In this document: piece by piece, positions 1 to 9,148 of the stretch | How the letters are laid out: each line of letters begins with the position of its first letter | Numbering within the stretch: the first letter of the stretch is position 1 | Assembly (NCBI GenBank): GCA_949291555.1 | Contig: CASEWE010000003.1 | Coordinates: 1-64,000, forward strand | DNA length: 64,000 bases | Direction of reading: 5' to 3' | From: an uncultured Bacteroidales bacterium | Lineage (GTDB): Bacteria > Bacteroidota > Bacteroidia > Bacteroidales > P3 | Notes under the pieces: generated by a model | What the model was told of the DNA's origin: nothing | Seen by the model: only the letters and a program-made list of their open reading frames with translations | Databases searched by the model: none | Program-made: the position numbers and the translations under genes

Positions 1-248
1 AACAACAACAGCAACAACAACAACAGCAGAACCAGAACCAAAAGCAACAGCCGGACCGGCAAGACCCGCAAAGGCAGCCGGGACAGCAAAAAAAACGGAA
101 CGAGCAATCCGACATGCAGCGGAAACGAAAAGAGCAGGAAGCCGAAAGAATTTTAAGAGCCTTGGAAAACCAAGAAAAAAACACGCTCGAAAAAATCAAA
201 AAAGGGCAAGAACAGCATGTCGGGTCGCCGGTCGAAAAAGATTGGTAG
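1..248 (+). CDS. batC: BatC C-terminal fragment (TPR aerotolerance protein), cut by window edge
   Basis: An open frame (codons starting at position 3) runs from the window edge to TAG at 246-248. It encodes a Q/N-rich tract followed by a charged helix containing EAERILRALENQEK and ending VEKDW. In Bacteroidota, BatC proteins are periplasmic TPR proteins whose C-terminus is a low-complexity linker plus a similar short Glu/Lys helix, and they precede batD and batE. The next two genes are batD and batE, which supports the call. The N-terminal TPR part lies outside the window. The polyglutamine stretch comes from CAA/CAG codons and is therefore coding rather than a free microsatellite. Confidence 0.72.
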   Translation, partial: QQQQQQQQQNQNQKQQPDRQDPQRQPGQQKKRNEQSDMQRKRKEQEAERILRALENQEKNTLEKIKKGQEQHVGSPVEKDW

Positions 249-283
249 TTTTGCAAACCAAGCGGTCTCAAAGAGAGAAAGAA

Positions 284-2158
284 ATGTTGAGCAAACTGAA
301 AAATAGCATCAAGCATTGCCTGGCAATCGCGACCTGGATATTGTCCGTTGCCGGCTGCCTATCGGCACAGGAGCCCGTGTTGAGCCTTCAAGCGCCTGCC
401 TCCGTATCGGCAGGGGACGTGTTCGAGATAAGTTATTCCATCAACGTCCGAGGAGCGAAATCATTCCAAGCCCCCTCTTTCAAAGGCTTGGACGTCATCT
501 TCGGCCCGATGCAGTCCCAGTCGAGCAGCTTCCAGTTCATCAATGGCCGGCGATCCCAATCCTTCACCCTGTCCTACTCCTACCGCCTCAGGGCGATGGA
601 AGCCGGCGAATACGATTTCGGGAAAGCCAGCATCGAAGTCGATGGCAAAACTTATTTTTCGGAGCCCTTCAAACTGACGGTTTCCCAAGCCCGGCAAAAT
701 GCGTCAAGGACGGCTGCGCCTGCTTCCGGCCGGAACCAGAACCCTCCATCCCCATCCTCCGCAAGCGGCCAAGTGAGCAAAGACGATCTCTTCCTGCGGG
801 CCATCCCCAGCAAACGCAATCCTTACGTAGGCGAGCAAATCGTGCTTACGTACCGCATATACACCGCCATCCCCGTCGAACAATTCAGCATCTACAAGAC
901 CCCTTCCAACAAGGGCTTTTGGACAGAAGAGCTCAAAATAGACCCGCAGAACCAGCAGCAAGAGGTCATTGACGGAAAACAATACATCTACGCGGACATC
1001 CGGAAAGTGGCCCTGTTCGCCCAGGAAGCCGGGCAACACGACCTCGAACCGATGGAAGTGGAAGCCGTAGCGCAAATCCCTGCAAGGACCCGCCCCCGGC
1101 AAAGCCGCAATATTTTCGACTTTTTCGAAGATGACTTCTTCACCCCGATGGAACTGGTCAGGAAAAACCTCTATTCCCCTGCCCTGCAAATCCAGGCCAA
1201 ACCCCTTCCGGAAGAAGGGAGGCCTCTGTCTTTCGATGGACTGGTAGGCGATTACGAGATCTCGTTCCAGCACGACAACAAGGCTTCATTCCGCGCCAAC
1301 GAAGCGATCACTTTCTCGTTCGAAGTATCGGGGAAAGGGAATATCGAAATGATCCATGCCCCGATCATCCAGTTCCCGCCAGACTTCGAAGTGTACGAAC
1401 CCCGTATCGCGCACAACAAGAACGTGCACCCAACAGGCGTGAGCGGGAAAGCCTCTTTCGAATATATCGTGGTGCCTCGCCATGCCGGCGTCTACAAAAT
1501 CCCGTCTTTCGCCTATTCGTTCTTCAATCCGTCTTCCGGCCGGTACGAGGAAAAAATCATCCCGGAAACCGTGCTGAACATCGAAGCGGGAAAGGAAATT
1601 TCCACAGCCAGCACCGCCAAGAGCAACGTCCAGATCCGCAACAACGACATCGAATATATCCAGACCAAAGCACCCTCTTGGAAAACCGCCGGGAGAGATT
1701 TCCTGTTTTCCCCCGCTTTCTGGCTTTGCCTTGCCGGGGAAGCTTTGGCCTTCGCCCTCGCGCTTGCCTTGCTGAAACGCAACCGCAAGATACAATCCGA
1801 CCTTGTCGGGCTGCGGAACCGGAAGGCGGCAAAAGAAGCCAAGAAATGCCTGCGGAAAGCCGAAAAATTCCTCAAGGAGGAAAAGGTGGAGGAATTCCAT
1901 ATTGAAATCTCCCAAGCCTTATGGGGATTCCTTGCCAACAAGCTCAATATTCCTACCGCCGAACTCTCCATGGACAATGTCCGCCTTGAATTAGGGAAGA
2001 AAGCCTTGGACGAAAACCTGATCGCCTGCTTCATCGAAACCCTGGAGCACTGCGAATATGCCCGCTTCGCGCCCAAAGGGCAAGAAGGCCGGAGCATGAA
2101 GCAGCTTTACGACGAAGCCTTGGACATCATCTACAAGATTACCGGAGCCTTAAAATGA
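284..2158 (+). CDS. batD: BatD family protein (aerotolerance operon)
   Basis: A 624-residue protein with an N-terminal signal segment ending near residue 29 (GCLSAQ), a long extracytoplasmic beta-rich region, one hydrophobic helix at about 475-498 and a cytoplasmic helical tail. This is the architecture of BatD (oxygen tolerance family) from the Bacteroidota aerotolerance operon, where BatA to BatE act at the inner membrane and periplasm. The frame stays open back to a TTG at 242, but ATG at 284 follows an AG-rich stretch and puts the signal peptide at the start, so it is preferred. It overlaps batE by ATGA. The biochemical role of BatD is not established. Confidence 0.9.
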   Translation: MLSKLKNSIKHCLAIATWILSVAGCLSAQEPVLSLQAPASVSAGDVFEISYSINVRGAKSFQAPSFKGLDVIFGPMQSQSSSFQFINGRRSQSFTLSYSYRLRAMEAGEYDFGKASIEVDGKTYFSEPFKLTVSQARQNASRTAAPASGRNQNPPSPSSASGQVSKDDLFLRAIPSKRNPYVGEQIVLTYRIYTAIPVEQFSIYKTPSNKGFWTEELKIDPQNQQQEVIDGKQYIYADIRKVALFAQEAGQHDLEPMEVEAVAQIPARTRPRQSRNIFDFFEDDFFTPMELVRKNLYSPALQIQAKPLPEEGRPLSFDGLVGDYEISFQHDNKASFRANEAITFSFEVSGKGNIEMIHAPIIQFPPDFEVYEPRIAHNKNVHPTGVSGKASFEYIVVPRHAGVYKIPSFAYSFFNPSSGRYEEKIIPETVLNIEAGKEISTASTAKSNVQIRNNDIEYIQTKAPSWKTAGRDFLFSPAFWLCLAGEALAFALALALLKRNRKIQSDLVGLRNRKAAKEAKKCLRKAEKFLKEEKVEEFHIEISQALWGFLANKLNIPTAELSMDNVRLELGKKALDENLIACFIETLEHCEYARFAPKGQEGRSMKQLYDEALDIIYKITGALK

Positions 2159-2937
2159 AACCCATGAAACTGAAAATCGCCTGCGCTTTCCTTTTGTCCT
2201 GCCTGGCCTTCTTGCCGACCCCGGCCACGGCGGAAAGGGCTTACGCTTGGGAAACCGCTTTCGAGGAAGGGAACCGCCTGTTTGAACAGGGGCAATATGA
2301 AGCCGCGTTGGAACAATATCAGGAAGCCCTTGACTTCGGATTCGAATCCTGGGAACTTTATTACAACATGGGGAACGCTTGCTACCGGCTCGTGGACTAC
2401 CCGAAAGCCATCCTGTACTACGAGAAGTCCTTGAAACTCTCGCCCAAGGAGGCCGACACCCGCAACAACCTGGCTTTAGCCGAACAAAAAACGTTCGACC
2501 GTTTCGAGCCTCTTCCCCGGTTTTTCCTGCACGCCTGGTGGGATAAAGCCTGCGGCCTGCTTTCCCTCAACGGCTGGGCGGCTGCCATCCTTGCCTTCTT
2601 TGCCTTGGGCCTGATTTCATCGAGCTTGTATGCCCATACGCGGCAGTATCAACGGAAAAAAGCCGGATTCTTCCTCTGTGCCGCATTCTCTCTCCTGTTC
2701 GTATGCAGCCTTGCCATGGGCGCAAGCCAGTACAAACGCCTGCATACCCCTTATGCCATCGTCATGGCCGACACGGTGAATGTCAAATCCTCTCCCGAGG
2801 AACGCAGCGAAACGAAATTCGTCTTGCACGAGGGCAGCAAAGTGAAAATAGAAGACCGCATAGGGAATTATTGCAAAATCCGCATCAAGAACGGTTCCCG
2901 CGGATGGATTCCCGAACAAAGCATGGAACGGATCTGA
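2155..2937 (+). CDS. batE: BatE, TPR and SH3-domain membrane protein
   Basis: A 260-residue protein. Residues 1-27 form a signal peptide, residues about 32-110 carry tetratricopeptide repeats (GNRLFEQGQYEAALEQYQEA and YNMGNACYRL), then come two hydrophobic segments, and a C-terminal bacterial SH3-like domain begins at DTVNVKSSPEE. This TPR-TM-TM-SH3 order is typical of BatE. The ATG overlaps the batD stop (ATGA), so translation is probably coupled. It is the last gene of the operon; a strong hairpin terminator follows at about 3102. Confidence 0.88.
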   Translation: MKPMKLKIACAFLLSCLAFLPTPATAERAYAWETAFEEGNRLFEQGQYEAALEQYQEALDFGFESWELYYNMGNACYRLVDYPKAILYYEKSLKLSPKEADTRNNLALAEQKTFDRFEPLPRFFLHAWWDKACGLLSLNGWAAAILAFFALGLISSSLYAHTRQYQRKKAGFFLCAAFSLLFVCSLAMGASQYKRLHTPYAIVMADTVNVKSSPEERSETKFVLHEGSKVKIEDRIGNYCKIRIKNGSRGWIPEQSMERI

Positions 2938-3101
2938 GCAGGCTCATCGGCGCTTCCCCGCCTACCTGCCCCGATGTCAATGCACGGCGGGCGCGTCCCA
3001 AGTCCCGCAATTGCCGCGGTTCTTTCTCTTCGGGAAAAGCGCCATCCATCCAGCGTGCCTCTCTCCTTCAAGGCCCGGCAACCACGACGGTCTATAAACG
3101 T

Positions 3102-3143
3102 ATGCTCCCGCTCGGGTGAAAACACCCGGGCGGGAGCATTTTC
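3102..3143 (+). terminator. Rho-independent terminator after batE
   Basis: ATGCTCCCGCTCGGGTG (3102-3118) pairs with CACCCGGGCGGGAGCAT (3123-3139) across an AAAA loop with one wobble or mismatch. TTTT follows on the plus strand. It lies between the convergent batE and lpxC-fabZ genes and should mainly stop batE transcription. Confidence 0.8.
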
Positions 3144-3210
3144 CCCGCGCGAAAACCGCGCAGGCATCCGGCTTTAAAAGACCGGCCGCTTACCGCATCT
3201 CCTCAAAAAA

Positions 3211-4635
3211 TCATTTGGAAAGCTCGGGAGCATCCGGCTTGCGCGAAAGCTGGGCCAGCATCTCAGCCTCCGCAACCACTTGGTTGCCCACATAAGCCCA
3301 CGCCCGCATATTGCACAAGCCCCTGCGCAAGGGAGACACCGGCGAAAGCTTGAATATCAAGGTATCGCCCGGAACAACCTTATGACGGAACTTCACTTGG
3401 TCGATCTTCAGGAAATATGTCAAGTAATTCTCCGGATCCGGATACTGGGTCAGCATGTAAATCCCGCCCGTCTGGGCCATGGCCTCTACGATCAGGACAC
3501 CGGGCATGACCGGTTCCTCGGGAAAATGCCCCACGAAGAAAGGCTCGTTCATAGTGACGTTCTTCACGCCCACGACCTGATCCTTGTCCATGTAGACGAT
3601 CTTGTCTACCAAAAGGAACGGAGGCCTGTGGGGAAGAATCTTGCGGATAGCCGTAATGTCGTACAAAGGTTTGGCCGTGATATCGAAATCCGGCAGTGCT
3701 TCTGGTGCCATATCTTTTTGCATTTGTTTCCTAACCGCTTTCGCAAATTCCGTATTGCTGAAATGACCGGGCCGAAGGGCATCGACCGAAGCCCGCATGT
3801 AACGGCCCAGCAAAGCGAAATCGCCTATCACATCCAACATCTTATGGCGTGCCGGCTCGTTCTTGAAATACAAGTCCACATTGTTCAGTATGCCCTCGGA
3901 GCGGACTTCCACCGCCGGCTTGCCCAGCAAGTTGGCCAAGCGTTCCATTTCCGCCTTGTCTATCATCCGGTCCACGAAGACAATCGCATTGCTCAGATCG
4001 CCCCCCTTGATCAGGTTGTGGGAATAAAGCCACTCCACCTCCCGGAGAAAGACAAACGTCCTGCAAGAGGCGACTTCCCGGACATAATTCTCCCCGAAAG
4101 CCTCTATGTGCGCGAACTGGGGAACGATGACCGAGGAACCGTAATCGATTTTCACGGTAAATTCCCTTTTCCCCGAAGGAAGCACTTTCAGCTCGATCCC
4201 GTCTTTCGGGTTGGAAAAAGACATGGGCGCGCGCGGCACGTAATAAACCCGCTCCGCTTGCTGCTCGCAGATCCCGGCTTGCAGGATCGCCTCCGCGACC
4301 AAGCGGGAGCTCCCGTCCAGAATAGGCATCTCCGCCGAATCGGTCTCGATGAGGACATTGTCCAATTCCAACCCAGCCAAAGCCGACAGCACGTGTTCCA
4401 CCGTGGAAACCCGGGCGCCGTTTTCTTCCAAAGTCGTGCCCCGGGCCGTATCGACCACATTTTCGGCCAAGGCCCGTATCTCCGGCTGGCCGGGAAGATC
4501 CACCCGCTTGAATACGAACCAGCTGTCTTCTGGCGCCGGCTTGAGGGTCACATGGGCCATGCGGCCGCTGTGCAGCCCTACTCCGGACAGCGAAACCTGC
4601 CCTTTCAAGGTTCTCTGCTTGCTTATCTCAGTCAT
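3211..4635 (-). CDS. lpxC-fabZ: Bifunctional LpxC/FabZ: UDP-3-O-acyl-GlcNAc deacetylase and 3-hydroxyacyl-ACP dehydratase
   Basis: A 474-residue fusion typical of Bacteroidota. Residues 1-300 are LpxC, the zinc deacetylase committing to lipid A synthesis: E80-H81 in STVEHVLSAL, H264 and D268 in ARHKMLDVIGD, and H291 in RPGHFSN match the zinc and catalytic positions. Residues about 325-474 are FabZ, the hot-dog dehydratase of fatty acid elongation, with LPHRPPFLLVD, GHFPEEPVMPGV and catalytic E384 in VEAMAQ. The frame stays open upstream to 4965, but ATG 4635 gives the normal LpxC start and lies downstream of a good -7 element. The fusion joins fatty acid elongation and lipid A synthesis in one polypeptide. 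Confidence 0.96.
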   Translation of the reverse strand: MTEISKQRTLKGQVSLSGVGLHSGRMAHVTLKPAPEDSWFVFKRVDLPGQPEIRALAENVVDTARGTTLEENGARVSTVEHVLSALAGLELDNVLIETDSAEMPILDGSSRLVAEAILQAGICEQQAERVYYVPRAPMSFSNPKDGIELKVLPSGKREFTVKIDYGSSVIVPQFAHIEAFGENYVREVASCRTFVFLREVEWLYSHNLIKGGDLSNAIVFVDRMIDKAEMERLANLLGKPAVEVRSEGILNNVDLYFKNEPARHKMLDVIGDFALLGRYMRASVDALRPGHFSNTEFAKAVRKQMQKDMAPEALPDFDITAKPLYDITAIRKILPHRPPFLLVDKIVYMDKDQVVGVKNVTMNEPFFVGHFPEEPVMPGVLIVEAMAQTGGIYMLTQYPDPENYLTYFLKIDQVKFRHKVVPGDTLIFKLSPVSPLRRGLCNMRAWAYVGNQVVAEAEMLAQLSRKPDAPELSK

Positions 4636-4701
4636 GACATTCTTTTTCTTTTCGGAAAAACGTCCTTGCCGGGTCCCCCCCGATGCAAGGCACATGAAGT
4701 G

Positions 4702-4709
4702 CAAATATA
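4702..4709 (-). promoter_or_regulatory. -7 promoter element upstream of lpxC-fabZ
   Basis: Read on the minus strand this is TATATTTG, matching the Bacteroidota -7 consensus TAnnTTTG, about 67 bases upstream of the lpxC start. No clear TTG is present at -33. Confidence 0.6.
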
Positions 4710-5001
4710 CGTTTTTCTGAAGATCCTCGGCCCCGGCGAAGCCGGTGAAAAGCCGTGCTTTTATCTTGAATCCGCACGAGGAAACCGGATTATCCCGCAA
4801 ACGGCCTCCCCACCCGCATGCGCTCCTTTTCCTTTGGCGGCCAAGCGCCGACCCCGGCGTCTTCGCACGCGCAAACGCAAGCGCAAGCCCTGTCCGGCAC
4901 TTGCGCTTGCCGGCACCACCGGGGACCTCGGGCATCCTTGCGGAATCGCCCTCGTGCAGCATCATTCCCGTGCAAGCATCATGGCCGTGCAGGCGGCAGC
5001 T
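4710..5001. other. Intergenic stretch, no gene seen
   Basis: Together with the lpxC leader this forms a 366-base gap (4636-5001). It is GC-rich and has small repeats such as two GCATCAT copies. Open frames here on both strands have no recognisable protein features and look like GC-driven shadows. Confidence 0.5.
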
Positions 5002-6585
5002 TCACCTTCTATGCAAAAAACGGAAAACAGCAGGCTTCGAAACTGCCGCCCCCTTCTCCAGAAACTCGTAAGCGCCGATACTTGGCGGAATATTCCGCCG
5101 GTTGCCAGCCAAATCCAACACCGCTGCACCTGTAACATGAACCGGATTTCCCCGGCCTACCAAAGGAGACGCCACCGTGTCTATGCGGAAATCGTAAGCT
5201 TGCTCATCTGCAAAAAGAGGCTCCTGGTTCCATTGGCAGGAATCGAACCAGGTATTGTCTTCCGGAACCGGATCGAGCATCAGCAGGCAATGGTCGAAGC
5301 CGATCTGGGAATATTCCCCGGGCTCCTTGGCCAGATCCACCAAAAACTGCTGGCTGCTCGTCCCGGTAAAGGTGCTATTGGCAAAAAAAAGCTTTTCCAA
5401 GGGGTATTCTTTCCTGTTCCCCGAAAAATCCTCCTCATAGTCATCCAAATGCAAGCACCTTGAACCGCCGAAACCGCCGGAATAGCTGTTCGAGAACGTG
5501 CAATGGACAAACTCGTAACTTCCCCCTTTATGGAAATACAACAGCGACTGTGCTTGGGATAAACATAAATTCACGCCTTCGACCCGGTTCTGCTGGCAGA
5601 AAATCCCGTAAGAAGACATATTTTCTATCCTCGTGTCGCGAATCTTCAATCCCCCTTCCCCCATGATACAGGAATCGATCCAAAAACCGGTCTGTCCGTT
5701 GCGGAGAATGGCGTGCTCCACTTCATGAGGCCCGCTCTCGCCCGAAAGCCAGACCCGTCCCCATTGGCCGGCCATATCCCGGTAATTCCCATCCTGCCGC
5801 AAGCTGGTGAAAACCACCGGGGCGGAAAGGGTTCCTTCGATCCTCAATTTCGCCCCCGCCTGAATCCAGATTCCCGATTGGGGCGCGAAGTAAACCCGCG
5901 TGCCGGCGGGCACGATCAAAGTCTTTCCCGCCTCGACCGCCAAATAGCCATAAATGACATACGGCTTCGGGTCGGCAAAGGAATGACGGGTCTCGTCGTA
6001 AAGGAAATACGATAACGTCAGGGAATCCGAATCCGGATTGAACATGCCCGGATCGGAAAACGGCACCCGCACCCGCCTGTCCGCCTTCCAATAATTGGCA
6101 TCCTGCCCCCATGCGGTCAAGACAATCCGCTGGGCGGGGTTGCTCCCCACTTCGAAGCAAAGGTAATCGACCAGTTCGAACGGATTGTCCTGATTGCGGT
6201 AATCGATGGCCGTATTGACAAAAACGAACAAGCTGTCTTTCCCACCAATGACGACCCCGTGCTGGATCAAGGAGGTATCCCCGCTCACATTCACCCGGAA
6301 ACGGGAAGCCCCGCCGCCTTGCAGGTATATGCGGTCGATCATCACCGCCTCCTGGTACGGGTTCCGCACCATGACCCGCTGCGTGACACTGGCTTGCGTG
6401 GTGAACAAGGTGTCGAAACGCACCGTATCCTGGGAAAACTGCAACACCACCTCCCCTTCCCGGTAGACCCGGTACTCGTCCCTGCACGAAACCAATGAGC
6501 CCGAAAAGAGCAACGCCATGCAAGCAAGCACCGTCCAAGCGGTTCCAAAACATACCTTGGATAGAAGATAATGCCCGTTTCTCAT
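5002..6585 (-). CDS. Lipoprotein with right-handed parallel beta-helix repeats
   Basis: A 527-residue predicted lipoprotein. The hydrophobic leader ends at the lipobox SLVSC with C34 as lipid-modified residue. The N-terminal third is beta-rich with a choice-of-anchor-like look (VMVRNPYQEAVMIDRIYL). The middle and C-terminal part has short Gly/Ser-rich strands and a closing IGAYEF typical of parallel beta-helix surface proteins in Bacteroidota. Its ATG (6585) overlaps the response regulator stop as ATGA, so it is translationally coupled to the two-component pair. Its substrate is unknown. It could be a polysaccharide-binding or structural surface protein. Confidence 0.72.
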   Translation of the reverse strand: MRNGHYLLSKVCFGTAWTVLACMALLFSGSLVSCRDEYRVYREGEVVLQFSQDTVRFDTLFTTQASVTQRVMVRNPYQEAVMIDRIYLQGGGASRFRVNVSGDTSLIQHGVVIGGKDSLFVFVNTAIDYRNQDNPFELVDYLCFEVGSNPAQRIVLTAWGQDANYWKADRRVRVPFSDPGMFNPDSDSLTLSYFLYDETRHSFADPKPYVIYGYLAVEAGKTLIVPAGTRVYFAPQSGIWIQAGAKLRIEGTLSAPVVFTSLRQDGNYRDMAGQWGRVWLSGESGPHEVEHAILRNGQTGFWIDSCIMGEGGLKIRDTRIENMSSYGIFCQQNRVEGVNLCLSQAQSLLYFHKGGSYEFVHCTFSNSYSGGFGGSRCLHLDDYEEDFSGNRKEYPLEKLFFANSTFTGTSSQQFLVDLAKEPGEYSQIGFDHCLLMLDPVPEDNTWFDSCQWNQEPLFADEQAYDFRIDTVASPLVGRGNPVHVTGAAVLDLAGNRRNIPPSIGAYEFLEKGAAVSKPAVFRFLHRR

Positions 6586-7289
6586 CGGTTCACCACTAAT
6601 TTGAATCCGACCCCGTGCACGTTGATAATCTCGATAGGCCCCATCTTGCGCAACGCCTTCCGCAATTTGGTCACGTAAACATCCATGCTCCGGGCGCTGA
6701 AATAATTATCGCTCTTCCAGACCTGCACCAAAGCATCTTTCCGTTCCACCACCTCGTTTTCGTGCAAGCACAAGAGCCGCAGCAGCTCGGACTCCCGGCT
6801 GGTCAAGTCCACCACTTCCGTCCCATCGGCATTGGTCAGTTTCTGGGTAAGGAAGTCGAAATGCGCGTCCCCGATGGCAAACTGCCGGGTTTCGGCATTC
6901 TTCACCGGCCCCATCGTGCGCCGCAATATGGCCTGGATCCGCAGCAACAGCTCGTCCATGCTGAACGGCTTGGTAATGTAATCGTCCCCTCCCATCTGGA
7001 ATCCCTTCAGCCGATCGGCCTCCAGCGTCTTGGCCGTAAGGAAAAGAATCGGTATGGCGCTATCGGCCTTCCTTATATCCTTGGCCAAGGAAAAACCGTC
7101 TTTCAACGGCATCATTATATCGGTAATGACGAAATTGAATCCCCCTTTGCCGAATGCTTCGAATGCAGCTTGGCCATCGCGGTAAAGCTGCGTCTTGTAG
7201 CCCTTGCTGGTCAGATACGCCTGAAGGAAAGTCCCCAAGTTCGGGTCGTCCTCGGCCAAAAGGATGGAAATGGATGCGGTATCGTTCAT
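6582..7289 (-). CDS. OmpR-family response regulator (RprY-like)
   Basis: A 235-residue regulator. The receiver domain (1-125) has the acidic pocket E13-D14-D15, phosphoacceptor D57 in VITDIMMP and the conserved FLTAKT. The C-terminal winged helix (about 140-235) ends HGVGFKLVV, as in OmpR/PhoB proteins. The receiver sequence around DDYITKPFSM resembles RprY of Bacteroides. Upstream codons stay open to an ATG at 7427 touching the kinase stop, but ATG 7289 gives the standard receiver start and sits just after a -7 element. The gene follows its cognate kinase and overlaps the lipoprotein gene. Confidence 0.9.
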   Translation of the reverse strand: MNDTASISILLAEDDPNLGTFLQAYLTSKGYKTQLYRDGQAAFEAFGKGGFNFVITDIMMPLKDGFSLAKDIRKADSAIPILFLTAKTLEADRLKGFQMGGDDYITKPFSMDELLLRIQAILRRTMGPVKNAETRQFAIGDAHFDFLTQKLTNADGTEVVDLTSRESELLRLLCLHENEVVERKDALVQVWKSDNYFSARSMDVYVTKLRKALRKMGPIEIINVHGVGFKLVVNR

Positions 7290-7294
7290 GATTG

Positions 7295-7302
7295 CAAATT
7301 TA
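7295..7302 (-). promoter_or_regulatory. -7 element immediately upstream of the response regulator
   Basis: Minus-strand TAAATTTG matches TAnnTTTG and ends six bases before the ATG at 7289. If used, the transcript would have almost no leader. It could give kinase-independent expression of the regulator. Confidence 0.4.
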
Positions 7303-7423
7303 GGAAATAGGAACGGTCTTGCAAGCCCATTGCCGCACTGCCGCACTGTCCCGTTCCCCTGTCTTAAATGCCGGAAACGGAACTTTATCGGAAAAAATCC
7401 CGTACTTGCCTGATTAAAACGCC

Positions 7424-9043
7424 TCAAGCATCCTTCTGCGGAAAGAGCAAATGGAACACCGACCCTTGCTTCGGCTCGCTTTCCACCCAGACCCGGCCTC
7501 CATGCTGCTGCATGATGGAACGCACGTAGCTAAGTCCTAAGCCGAATCCTTTCACATCGTGCTTGTTGCCCGTCGGAACCCGGTAAAGTTTATCGAAAAT
7601 CTTGTCGATGTTCGATTTGGAAATGCCGATCCCGTTGTCTTTCACGTCCACGCGGATGCCACGCCCTTCATTCTCGGTGGAAATCTCGATCAGCGGGCGC
7701 TCCGTGCAGTACTTGTTGGCATTGTCGATCAAATTCGAGATGATATGCACGATATGCGTGCGGTCCCCTTCGATCTCGTCGTTCTCCGCTTCCAGCCTGG
7801 TCACGATACGCCCGTTGCGGTGCATGACCTGGAATCCGGTGTTGTTTACCGCTTCCTCGATGGCCTTATGGAGCGAAAATCGGGTCTTGTCAAGGAAATA
7901 ATCCCCTTTTTCCATCTTCGAAATCTGGATAATCTGCCGGCTGAGGGACTCCAAGCGCTGGTTCTCGTGGCGTATGATCCGCATCACGTTCGCCAAGCTT
8001 TCCTTGTCGTAATGCACATCCGGATCGTTGAACGACTCGCAGATCAAGGAAATCGTGCTGACTGGCGTCTTGATTTCATGCGTGACATGGTTGATGAAGT
8101 CGCTTTTCATCTCGGTAAGCTTCTTCTGCCTCCAAATGGAAACCAAGGTGTACGTGAACGTATACAGCAGCAAGACAAGCAGCAGGAAAGATGAAACCAC
8201 AAGATACCACATCTGGGACAGGACGAAGGAAACGCGCCCGGGAAGATAGGCCACGAGGAAAAAAGGATAAGGCATATCGTGCTGCGGGTAAAGCTGGTAA
8301 TTGAACGGGCTTTGAAGCAGCTGCACCCCGTAATTGCCGCTTTTCTGCAAAATGAGCTTCGAGCTGTAAGTGCTGTAAATTCCCCATTCCAGGCCGGCAC
8401 GGAAATGATGCCGGCTCACGGCATTTTCGACAAGGGAATCCACCACCGGAGCCAGTCCCCGCAATTCCATTTCCATCTGGGCCGGTTCCCGCAACGAGGG
8501 AGCCAGCAAATCGTCCATCATGGAAATGGCATACAGCAGATCGTCCCTTTCCTGTTGCAAGCGCAGGTAGGCCTGCCTGATTTCCTCGCGCTGCCGTTCG
8601 GGCAAATCCCGGCCTCCGCCCCAAAGCCCGTAATCGGACTGGATATAGCTCGATGAAATCGTGACGCCCCCTACCGTATCGCGCCATTCCACTTGCTGGA
8701 CTCCCGTGGAAGTCAAGGCATAAGAGCCATCGGATCGCCAGCAAAACCCGGAAGGCTTTCCAAGGACAGCCGGGTACTTGCTGCGCATTTCCCGGATGCA
8801 CGCGTTGAGCGAATCCACTTCAAGCCGGACCTTCTTCCGGATCTTTACCCGGGAAAGGTGCTCGAAAAGGGCGCCCCGGTCCATCTGCCGAACCACTTCC
8901 TGCATGGCCGCGTCGATGCTCGTGGTAATGAACTCCCGGTTAAGCTGAACGATGCGCTTCGTCCAGTAATATTGCACCGAAAGCAGTCCCAACAATGCCA
9001 TGAACATGGTTATGGCGATGTAAACCAATGTGCGCTTGCTCAC
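7424..9043 (-). CDS. Sensor histidine kinase (RprX-like)
   Basis: A 539-residue membrane kinase. Transmembrane helices lie at about 7-26 and 279-303 with a roughly 250-residue periplasmic sensor between them. The HisKA domain carries phosphoacceptor H322 in VTHEIKTPVS, and the HATPase domain has the N box (SNLIDNANKY), G1 box (DNGIGIS) and G2 region (GFGLGLSYV). The layout matches Bacteroides RprX-type kinases. The start codon is GTG (9043) preceded very closely by AGGA; ATG 9007 inside the first helix is an alternative. It precedes its response regulator. Confidence 0.9.
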   Translation of the reverse strand: MSKRTLVYIAITMFMALLGLLSVQYYWTKRIVQLNREFITTSIDAAMQEVVRQMDRGALFEHLSRVKIRKKVRLEVDSLNACIREMRSKYPAVLGKPSGFCWRSDGSYALTSTGVQQVEWRDTVGGVTISSSYIQSDYGLWGGGRDLPERQREEIRQAYLRLQQERDDLLYAISMMDDLLAPSLREPAQMEMELRGLAPVVDSLVENAVSRHHFRAGLEWGIYSTYSSKLILQKSGNYGVQLLQSPFNYQLYPQHDMPYPFFLVAYLPGRVSFVLSQMWYLVVSSFLLLVLLLYTFTYTLVSIWRQKKLTEMKSDFINHVTHEIKTPVSTISLICESFNDPDVHYDKESLANVMRIIRHENQRLESLSRQIIQISKMEKGDYFLDKTRFSLHKAIEEAVNNTGFQVMHRNGRIVTRLEAENDEIEGDRTHIVHIISNLIDNANKYCTERPLIEISTENEGRGIRVDVKDNGIGISKSNIDKIFDKLYRVPTGNKHDVKGFGLGLSYVRSIMQQHGGRVWVESEPKQGSVFHLLFPQKDA

Positions 9044-9148
9044 TCCTATTGTATTTTACTGACAGCGGCTTCTCCTCGAACCTGGCCGTCCTTTCCACCG
9101 CAAGCGCGGAAACGCGCCCGCGACCCGGCCGGAAGCGGATTCCGCCTG

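Noticed and set aside
1..60. CAA/CAG tract as a free microsatellite
   Set aside because: It is in frame with the BatC C-terminus and encodes a Q/N-rich linker.
4636..4965. In-frame extension of LpxC-FabZ by 110 residues
   Set aside because: The extra part is low-complexity Arg/Gly/Ala sequence, crosses a good promoter element, and LpxC normally begins near MTEISKQRT.
7290..7427. 46-residue N-terminal extension of the response regulator to an ATG touching the kinase stop
   Set aside because: The receiver domain starts directly after the ATG at 7289 and the extension has no domain character.
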